Assembly: GCA_016200955.1 (NCBI GenBank)
Contig: JACQDU010000052.1
Coordinates: 1 to 5,679, forward strand
DNA length: 5,679 nucleotides
Direction of reading: 5' to 3'
Origin: a bacterium
Lineage (GTDB): Bacteria; Planctomycetota; J058; JACQDU01
The position numbers and the translations under genes are program-made. Shown piece after piece: positions 1 to 4,961 of this stretch (its first letter is position 1; each line of letters starts with the position of its first letter). A model generated the notes under the pieces. The model made no database searches, had not been told where the DNA came from, and worked only from the letters and a program-made list of their open reading frames with translations.

Positions 1-2011
1 AGAGCTTGAGACGGCCGGCGTCGAAGGTGTAGACCTTGAGCGCCACCTGGATCGCCGAGAGGTCGTTCATGAGAGCCGTCATGTCGTCGTAGCGATCCTT
101 CGGGTCCTTCGAGAGGCACTTCATGATCAGCTCCGAAAGCTCCCGCGGCACCTGCGGAGCGACCTGGGAGAGCGGGGGCGGATCCTCCGACTTGAGCTTC
201 CTGACGAGCTCGGAGAGCTTCCTCGCCTCGAGAGGAACGCGGCCCGAGAGCACGTGGTAGTAGGTCGCTCCGTAGGAGTAGATGTCGCTCTTGGCATCCA
301 CGCGCGTGCCGCCGATCACCTGCTCGGGCGGCATGTAGTAGGGGACGGTGTATTCGCTCCCGCCGGTCACCGAGTAAGGCGTGCCCTCGTCCGTCTTCGC
401 GAGGGAGAAGTCGGCGACCTTCGCCTGGTCGCTCTGGCGGTCGATCACGATCGTCGAGGGACGGAAGTCGCGGTGGATCACCTGCTGGTCGTGGGCGTGG
501 AAGAGGGCGTCGCCCGTGTGGTGCATGTAGCGCACGGTCTGCCCGACCGGGAGCGGCCCGCGGGAGATGATCTGCTCGAGCGTCTCTCCCTCGACGAACT
601 CCATGACGAGGTAGCGCTGGCCGCCCTGGTCGTTCACGTCGTAGAGCTCGACGATCGACGGGTGCCGGAGGCGGCCGGCCGTCTTCGCCTCTCGCATGAA
701 GCGCTGGAGGTTCTTCTGGTCCTCCTCGTCGCTGCTCGTCTCGAGCGTCTTCACGAGCACGAGACGCCGGAGGAGGGTCTGCTCGGCCTTGTAGACCGTG
801 CCCGTCCGCGTCTTCCGGACGCGCTCGATGAGCTTGAAGCCGTCGATCAGGTCCGGATTCAGGTCGAAGCGCTCCGCGCAGCGGGCGCAGGCGAGCTTCC
901 CTCGCACGGGCCGGAGCTCCTGCTGCGGGACGTTCGTCCGGCAGACCTCGCACGCTGCGGGCGCGGCGGTGAGCGTGAAGTCTTCCGTGCTCTTCCTGAG
1001 AGATTTCGTCTTCCTTCCCTTGGCCGGAGGAGGCGGCGGAGCCGGCGTCATCGGAGGAGCATCCACCGGAGCGTTGACGCCCGGGATCACGGGGACCACG
1101 AAAGGAAAGGGAGCCGTGGGAGCCGTGAAGGCCGCGTTGACCGCGGGCGGGCTCGCGAACGCGGCGGGCGAGTCGACGACGATCGTGCGCTCGATCGCCC
1201 CCTCCACGGGAGGAGCGGCGGGCGTCACGCCGAACGCGGGCACGTCTGTGTCCGGGACCGGAGGACCGACGACGATCGTGGGAGGAGTCGGCGCCGGGGT
1301 GCGCGGACCGCCGGCCTTCTCACCGATCGCCGCCCGCGCGGCCGCGATCTCCTCGGCGACCTCGAGAGAGACCGCCGGCCCGAGAGGCACGGTCGGAGGA
1401 GTGCCTTTCTTCTGCGCGAAGGGAGGATCGACGATCGCGGTCCGGTCGGCGATTCCCGGGATATCGGCTCCGCCCGGCGTCACGGGAGTCGCGGGAGCGG
1501 GCTCCTCGCCCAGCTTCGCGAGGTCTCTCTGGACTCGCTTCGAGAGCCGCTTCGAGGCGCGCTTGCCCTTCTGCGGGATCGGGCCGGACTCGAGAGGGTT
1601 CCTCCCGAGGACGACCGGCGCGACCGCGTCGTCAGTCGTCGCGAGCGCCGAGACGCGCGTGACTCCCGGGACCTGCGGCGACGGGAGAGGAGCGCCCACG
1701 AGCTCTCGCAGGATCCCGACCTTCATGAGCTCGAGGACGATCGAGCCCAGCTTCACGTGGTCGCCGACCTTGAGGACGCGCGGCGCGGCGATCCTCTCGC
1801 CGTTCACGAACGTCCCGTTCCGGCTCTTGAGGTCGGCGACGCGGCACGCCTTTCCCTTGCATTGAAACGCGCAGTGCTCGCGCGAGAGGAGCGAGTCCTC
1901 GAAGTCGTAGCTCGCGTCGGCGGCGCGGCCGAACGTGATCGTCGCCCCATTCGGGATCGTGAGCCAGAGGCCCTGGCACACGCCCTCGACGATCCGGAGT
2001 AACGCCGCCAT
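1..2011 (-). CDS. FHA domain - zinc ribbon - Ser/Thr kinase-like protein (3' end beyond the window)
   Basis: 670 codons are visible; the frame is still open at the left edge. The start is the ATG at 2011-2009, 19 bases after the upstream stop, with a weak purine-rich GAAGAAGA ahead of it. Residues 1-97 are a forkhead-associated (FHA, phosphothreonine-binding) domain: G28-R29, S43-R-E-H46 and N65-G-T ... N70. Residues 100-350 are a Pro/Ala-rich linker with a basic patch (148-164) and repeated TIVV-like motifs. C354/C357 and C375/C378 form a CxxC-x17-CxxC zinc-ribbon-like knuckle. A Hanks-type kinase domain starts near 391: K421 (VAIK Lys), E441 (helix C), H513-R-D515, D534-F-S, PPE at 561-563 and the DIYSYG motif at 576-581. 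Deviations from active kinases are R399 and T401 for glycines of the nucleotide loop, R517 for the catalytic-loop Lys, T520 for the metal-binding Asn, and S536 for the DFG Gly. No membrane segment is seen, so the visible part is probably cytoplasmic. Domain assignment is firm; kinase activity is doubtful. Confidence 0.93.
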   Translation of the reverse strand, partial: MAALLRIVEGVCQGLWLTIPNGATITFGRAADASYDFEDSLLSREHCAFQCKGKACRVADLKSRNGTFVNGERIAAPRVLKVGDHVKLGSIVLELMKVGILRELVGAPLPSPQVPGVTRVSALATTDDAVAPVVLGRNPLESGPIPQKGKRASKRLSKRVQRDLAKLGEEPAPATPVTPGGADIPGIADRTAIVDPPFAQKKGTPPTVPLGPAVSLEVAEEIAAARAAIGEKAGGPRTPAPTPPTIVVGPPVPDTDVPAFGVTPAAPPVEGAIERTIVVDSPAAFASPPAVNAAFTAPTAPFPFVVPVIPGVNAPVDAPPMTPAPPPPPAKGRKTKSLRKSTEDFTLTAAPAACEVCRTNVPQQELRPVRGKLACARCAERFDLNPDLIDGFKLIERVRKTRTGTVYKAEQTLLRRLVLVKTLETSSDEEDQKNLQRFMREAKTAGRLRHPSIVELYDVNDQGGQRYLVMEFVEGETLEQIISRGPLPVGQTVRYMHHTGDALFHAHDQQVIHRDFRPSTIVIDRQSDQAKVADFSLAKTDEGTPYSVTGGSEYTVPYYMPPEQVIGGTRVDAKSDIYSYGATYYHVLSGRVPLEARKLSELVRKLKSEDPPPLSQVAPQVPRELSELIMKCLSKDPKDRYDDMTALMNDLSAIQVALKVYTFDAGRLKL

Positions 2012-2030
2012 GCAGTCTTCTTCTACTCGA

Positions 2031-3224
2031 TCAGCCGGCCTTGCGCAGCGGCTTGAACTTTCTCGCCGTGAAGCCGCGCCCGACCGCGGACTTCCCGTCC
2101 CAGTCGACCCACTCGCAGCGGGCCTCGATCGTCCCGTCGGCCTGGGGCGCGAGCTCCCAGTGAGTCTCGGCTCCGTCCTTCCAGGTCACCGTCCCCGTGA
2201 GCTTCCCGTCGGAGCCGGGAGAGAGGACGACCTTCGCCCGGACGCCGTCGGCCTTGGAGACGAGCTCTCCCTCGTAGCCCGATCCTCGCGCCGTGAGCTT
2301 CAGGTAGAGACCGTCGTCGCGCTTCGAGTCGAGCGCGAGCGAGGCTCCCTGGGCTCCCGCGCCGAGAGCGGGCGCGTCCGCGTCGGACGCACCGGCGCCG
2401 TCTATGCGAGCGAGCACGTCGAGCTCGAGCGGCTCCCAGGATTTCTTCGCGCTCGAGGCGTCGTCTCCCTCGACGCGCTCACAGCGCCCTTCGAGGCGGC
2501 CCGGGGAAGCGAGCTTGAGCTCGACCTGCGCCGTGAGGTTCCCGAGCGTCACGCTTCCTCTGAGGATGTTGCCGTCGTTCGCGAGCTTGATCGTCGCCGG
2601 CGGCCCGCCCTTCACGCGCTCGGCGACGAAGCCCCCGTCCTTCGCCTTGATCGTGACCACCGAGCCCAGGGACGTGCGCCAGCATCCCGCCACGGCCTTC
2701 TCGTCGATCGGCAAGCCCGCCTCGACGCTCGCGGGCGCCGTGCCTTTCCCGCCGAGAGAGAGCACGGCGAGGCGCGTGAACGTGTGGTTGTCGAAGCCCT
2801 TCTTCTCGACCTTCCCTCGGCCCCAGGAGAGCCACTCGGTCTTCCCGGAGAGCTTGTCCTGGGAGTCCACCGTGAGATCCCAGCGCGCGTCGGCCCGCCA
2901 CTCGTCCTGCTGGCCGGGCTGGCCCTTCTTCGGGTTCTCCTCGATCCACGTCGCCGCGCCCTCGAGCTTGTTGCCCGAGAGCCGGAGGTGGATCTCGACG
3001 CCGTAAGGCTTCCCGGGAGCGGCCTCGGGGGCGTTCAGCATCTTCCCCACGAGCTCGTCGGGAGAGGAGCCGGCCTCGAGCTTGATCAGGCGCGCGGTCT
3101 CTCCCTCGCCGGCGTCGCGTTTCCACGTCCCCGCGAGGTCGGCCGCCTGCATGTCCTCGGCCCACGCGGGCGCTCCGAGGATCGAAACGAGCAGCGACGA
3201 CAGCGCGACGTCCCGTGCTCTCAT
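2031..3224 (-). CDS. Secreted protein of three repeated modules, function unknown
   Basis: A 397-residue protein that I do not recognise as a named family. Residues 1-22 form a signal peptide (basic MRAR, hydrophobic core, cleavage after AWA), so the mature protein is exported. The rest reads as three related, probably beta-rich modules: about 30-152, 178-268 and 293-394. Modules 1 and 2 open with AGTWKR (31-36) and AGCWRT (179-184). Modules 1 and 3 close with a shared signature: EWLSW (130-134), then KKGF (141-144) and F149; and EWVDW (371-375), then GRGF (382-385) and F390. Module 2 has a decayed version. C181, C248 and C370 are the only cysteines noted. The ATG at 3224 is preceded by GAGGGG (3231-3236, minus strand) at six-base spacing. 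It lies 19 bases upstream of the FHA kinase-like gene on the same strand, so co-transcription is likely. A ligand-binding or envelope role is a guess. Confidence 0.9.
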   Translation of the reverse strand: MRARDVALSSLLVSILGAPAWAEDMQAADLAGTWKRDAGEGETARLIKLEAGSSPDELVGKMLNAPEAAPGKPYGVEIHLRLSGNKLEGAATWIEENPKKGQPGQQDEWRADARWDLTVDSQDKLSGKTEWLSWGRGKVEKKGFDNHTFTRLAVLSLGGKGTAPASVEAGLPIDEKAVAGCWRTSLGSVVTIKAKDGGFVAERVKGGPPATIKLANDGNILRGSVTLGNLTAQVELKLASPGRLEGRCERVEGDDASSAKKSWEPLELDVLARIDGAGASDADAPALGAGAQGASLALDSKRDDGLYLKLTARGSGYEGELVSKADGVRAKVVLSPGSDGKLTGTVTWKDGAETHWELAPQADGTIEARCEWVDWDGKSAVGRGFTARKFKPLRKAG

Positions 3225-3296
3225 GAATGGCCCCTCCCTCGAGCGCGCAGCTTACGTTTTCTCTCGCGGGAGGAGCAAGTGCGTGACGCTGCCGTT

Positions 3297-3325
3297 TTGA
3301 CGGTCGAGCAGCCACCCGGTAGAGT
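3297..3325 (+). promoter_or_regulatory. Sigma70-like promoter for the small membrane protein gene
   Basis: TTGACG (3297-3302, five of six to consensus) and TAGAGT (3320-3325, four of six) are separated by exactly 17 bases. Transcription would begin near 3332, giving a leader of roughly 22 bases that still contains the Shine-Dalgarno. The call rests on sequence match, spacing and position only. Confidence 0.5.
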
Positions 3326-3344
3326 GGCCCATCGCATCGTCGAG

Positions 3345-3350
3345 AGGAGG
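3345..3350 (+). promoter_or_regulatory. Shine-Dalgarno AGGAGG deciding the start at 3355
   Basis: A perfect AGGAGG sits four bases before the ATG at 3355. It is the strongest ribosome binding site in the window and the main reason to accept this short reading frame as a real gene. Confidence 0.75.
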
Positions 3351-3354
3351 CCGC

Positions 3355-3594
3355 ATGGGCGCGCTGCTCGGATTGGTCGGACTCGTCCTCCTGATCGTGG
3401 GAGGCATCTGGTTGTTCATCGAAGGGCTCAGGGAGAGCATCCTCTGGGCGATCGGGATGCTCTTCATTCCGTTCGTGAGCCTCATCTTCGTCATCTCCCA
3501 CTGGGAGACGGCGAAGAGGCCGTTCCTCACCCAGCTCGGCGGGTGGGTCCTCGTGATCCTCGGCACCGCGATGTCGCACCCGCACGTGCGCTGA
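3355..3594 (+). CDS. Small three-helix integral membrane protein, function unknown
   Basis: A 79-residue, strongly hydrophobic protein with three probable membrane helices: about residues 3-22, 28-49 and 60-74. Short charged turns lie between them: EGLRES at 23-28 and HWETAKRPF at 49-57. The HWE-x-AKRPF segment linking helices two and three looks like the conserved part of this kind of small inner-membrane protein. No catalytic or metal site is evident. The gene has its own sigma70-like promoter and a perfect AGGAGG. It is divergent from the secreted-protein gene (130 bases between starts) and convergent with the TraB-family gene. Nothing shows what it does; membrane stress or envelope maintenance would be speculation. 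The hydrophobic pattern, promoter and ribosome site together make it a convincing gene. Confidence 0.82.
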   Translation: MGALLGLVGLVLLIVGGIWLFIEGLRESILWAIGMLFIPFVSLIFVISHWETAKRPFLTQLGGWVLVILGTAMSHPHVR

Positions 3595-3617
3595 CGGGAG
3601 CGCGACTCTCCGTCCCC

Positions 3618-3629
3618 GCCGAAGTCGGC
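3618..3629. other. Small perfect stem-loop after the membrane protein gene
   Basis: GCCGA and TCGGC pair around a two-base AG (or GCCG/CGGC around AAGT), 24 bases after the stop at 3594. No T run follows, so it is at best a weak terminator for the plus-strand gene. Confidence 0.3.
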
Positions 3630-3648
3630 ACGAGCTGACGGATCTTCG

Positions 3649-3682
3649 CTGGACAGGACACTGGAACTGGTGTCGCGTCCAG
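3649..3682. other. Strong two-part hairpin in the convergent intergenic region
   Basis: CTGGAC (3649-3654) pairs with GTCCAG (3677-3682), and GACAC (3657-3661) pairs with GTGTC (3670-3674). That gives eleven perfect pairs interrupted by one 2x2 internal loop (AG/GC), closed by an eight-base loop (3662-3669). It lies between two convergent stop codons, so it may help end transcription from either side or protect 3' ends. Neither strand has a following T tract, so this is not a standard intrinsic terminator. Confidence 0.55.
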
Positions 3683-3748
3683 TTGGATCTGTCGGTTCGT
3701 GCGTCTTCGGCAACTCGCCGGTTCATCCGACAGGATCAAGTTGGACGC
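3675..3748. other. Long imperfect inverted repeat overlapping the preceding hairpin
   Basis: The arm at 3675-3695 (GCGTCCA ... TGTCGG) pairs with the arm at 3727-3748 (CCGACA ... TGGACGC), with three mismatches and one bulged base. The 31-base loop contains a small CGGC/GCCG hairpin (3708-3711 with 3717-3720). The left arm re-uses GTCCAG at 3677-3682, which also closes the hairpin at 3649-3682, so the two folds exclude each other. The right arm ends five bases from the TraB-family stop codon. It could be a bidirectional 3' end structure, a dispersed intergenic repeat or a small RNA; the sequence does not decide. Confidence 0.5.
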
Positions 3749-3752
3749 CCTA

Positions 3753-4775
3753 CTAGAGCCAGCGCTTCTTCCTGGTCCCGCCACCCGAGGGCACGGGCTC
3801 GCGGTCGCCGTCCTCGTGCTTGGGCTCCGCCTTCTTCGCCTTCCTGGGCTCGGGCTTGGCGGGTCTCTCGTCGTCCTCGCCGCCGTCCTTGTCTTCCTTC
3901 CCGATCGTCCAGGCCGCGTTCCATGAGACGGACTTCTGGGTCCAGCCCTTGTCGGCGAGTCGCTCGTGGAAGTCCTTCATGTGAGCGGCGCCGTAGAAGA
4001 TCGCGATCTTGCCGGTCGTGCGCTTCTCGAGCTCCTTGTCGAGGACCTTGAGCGCGACCTTGTTCCGCTCGACGATGAGGATCTTCTGCATGTCCTCGCC
4101 GCCGGGCATGTTCGAGATGTCGGTGTTCCCGAGCTGGCGGCCGAGCTGGAGCTTGAGCTGGTCCTTGATTCCCATGCTCTCGAGGAAGCCCTTGCCCATC
4201 TGCTTCATGAACTTGACCGCGGGCTTGAGCATCTTCGCCATCTGGGGGTCGGAGAACATGCCGGCGCCCGGGAGGGCCTTCGAGATGTCGCCGCCCGTCG
4301 CCTCGGACAGCTCCTCGTAGGTCATGTCGGCGTGGACGAGGTTCTTCGCCTTGTAGTTGATCCCGTCCTTCTGGAACTGGAAGCCGAGGATCTCTCCCAT
4401 GGCCGACTGGAGCTCGCCGATCGTCTTCATGTTCTCGTCGACCTTGGCCGGGTCCTTGGGCGGAGTGACCATCTCGTAGAGGACGACCTCGTAGGAGTCG
4501 AGGTCCTTCTGGACCTTCTCGTAGTATTCCTTGTCGGCGATGTGCACGGCGCCGTAGAGGACGACCTCGACGTCGGAGCCCGCCTTGGTGTAGCTCGCGT
4601 AAGCCGTCTCGAGCGTCGCCTTGCCCTCCTCCTCCTCGCTCTCCTGGAAGCGGACGAAGGTCGTCGTGGGCTTCTTGGCCTTCGCCTTGGTCTTTCCTTC
4701 GTCGTCCGCCCGAGCGGCGACGCCGAGGAAGACGAGGAGAGCCGGAGCGAGGAACGCGAGGCGCGACAGCTTCAT
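3753..4775 (-). CDS. Secreted TraB/PrgY/GumN-family protein
   Basis: A 340-residue protein. I chose the ATG at 4775 over one 27 codons upstream because it has AGAGGA (4781-4786, minus strand) five bases ahead and directly opens a signal peptide: MKLSR, hydrophobic 6-20, cleavage near ARA-DD at 21-25. After a Lys/Glu-rich stretch come the hallmarks of the TraB/PrgY/GumN family, related to the TIKI-type metalloprotease fold. These are a first GxxH (G75-A-V-H78), a Glu after a hydrophobic strand (VVLYE, E101), ERN (236-238) and a second GxxH (G262-A-A-H265). The paired GxxH histidines and the Glu are the proposed metal/catalytic residues of that superfamily. The middle (165-205) is Met/Lys-rich and helical. 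The tail from about 293 is low-complexity Lys/Glu/Asp/Pro ending in basic KKRW. Family members are proposed peptidases or pheromone-shutdown factors; the substrate here is unknown. It is divergent from the receiver-kinase gene. Confidence 0.88.
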   Translation of the reverse strand: MKLSRLAFLAPALLVFLGVAARADDEGKTKAKAKKPTTTFVRFQESEEEEGKATLETAYASYTKAGSDVEVVLYGAVHIADKEYYEKVQKDLDSYEVVLYEMVTPPKDPAKVDENMKTIGELQSAMGEILGFQFQKDGINYKAKNLVHADMTYEELSEATGGDISKALPGAGMFSDPQMAKMLKPAVKFMKQMGKGFLESMGIKDQLKLQLGRQLGNTDISNMPGGEDMQKILIVERNKVALKVLDKELEKRTTGKIAIFYGAAHMKDFHERLADKGWTQKSVSWNAAWTIGKEDKDGGEDDERPAKPEPRKAKKAEPKHEDGDREPVPSGGGTRKKRWL

Positions 4776-4961
4776 GGGAATCCTCTCGATATGAGTTGTG
4801 GGGAGAGACAGGATAGTTACGCCGGCTCCGGCGCCTTTGCGAGCCCCAAAATGCAAAGGTCGCCCTTCGTCCCGTCCGTGTAAATCCAGTGAGTCCTTGC
4901 ATTGCGGTCGGGTCCGGGCGTGGTTAACCTCGCTTTGCAGGGCGGATCACGCGGGAGCCCC
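4776..4961. promoter_or_regulatory. Divergent intergenic region between the TraB-family and receiver-kinase genes
   Basis: These 186 bases must hold the start signals of both flanking genes. No hexamer pair good enough to call a promoter is seen on either strand. Four copies of a CCTTTGCA-like motif occur: CCTTTGC at 4834-4840, its complement TGCAAAGG at 4852-4859, CCTTGCA at 4895-4901 and CTTTGCA at 4933-4939. There is also a GCCGG-CT-CCGGC palindrome at 4821-4832. The motif copies could be operator sites, but that is inferred only from recurrence and location. Confidence 0.45.
4834..4859. repeat. Perfect 7-bp inverted repeat CCTTTGC / GCAAAGG
   Basis: CCTTTGC (4834-4840) and GCAAAGG (4853-4859) are exact complements around twelve bases. 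The arrangement suits a dimeric repressor or activator site, or a leader hairpin of the minus-strand gene that starts about 60 bases away. No regulator gene in the window can be paired with it. Confidence 0.4.

Noticed and set aside
254..2002. 582-codon open frame on the plus strand antisense to the FHA kinase-like gene
   Set aside because: Its translation is an Arg/Asp/Leu/Val-rich pattern typical of the complement of G/C-biased codons, with no domain. The opposite strand encodes clear FHA and kinase motifs in one continuous frame.
3225..3290. Promoter for the minus-strand secreted-protein gene (TTGCTC-18-TAAGCT)
   Set aside because: Only about three of six bases match consensus in each hexamer, which is no better than chance in this short region.
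1935..3638. 567-codon plus-strand open frame spanning three features
   Set aside because: It runs antisense to the secreted-protein gene and overlaps the 79-residue membrane gene in another frame. Its composition is low-complexity Arg/Leu/Glu with no recognisable motif.
3675..3748. Integron attC-like recombination site
   Set aside because: On the minus strand GTCCAAC fits the RYYYAAC half-site, but the opposite end reads ACTGGAC rather than GTTRRRY. Only one such element is present, and there is no integrase or cassette array.
3649..3748. Intrinsic bidirectional terminator
   Set aside because: The stems are strong, but neither strand shows the T run that should follow a rho-independent terminator. 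It is therefore listed as structure of unknown role.
4776..4856. Upstream ATG adding 27 residues to the TraB-family protein
   Set aside because: The extension would bury the signal peptide inside the protein. The ATG at 4775 has a well-spaced AGAGGA and begins exactly at a standard signal peptide.
3966..4883. 305-codon plus-strand open frame rich in Leu/Glu/Val/Asp
   Set aside because: It is antisense to the TraB-family gene, which has a signal peptide, ribosome site and conserved GxxH motifs. The long frame follows from the high GC content.
4888..4928. Promoter TTGCGG-16-TTAACC for the receiver-kinase gene
   Set aside because: Both hexamers are poor matches and the spacing is short. The position is plausible but the evidence is too thin to annotate.
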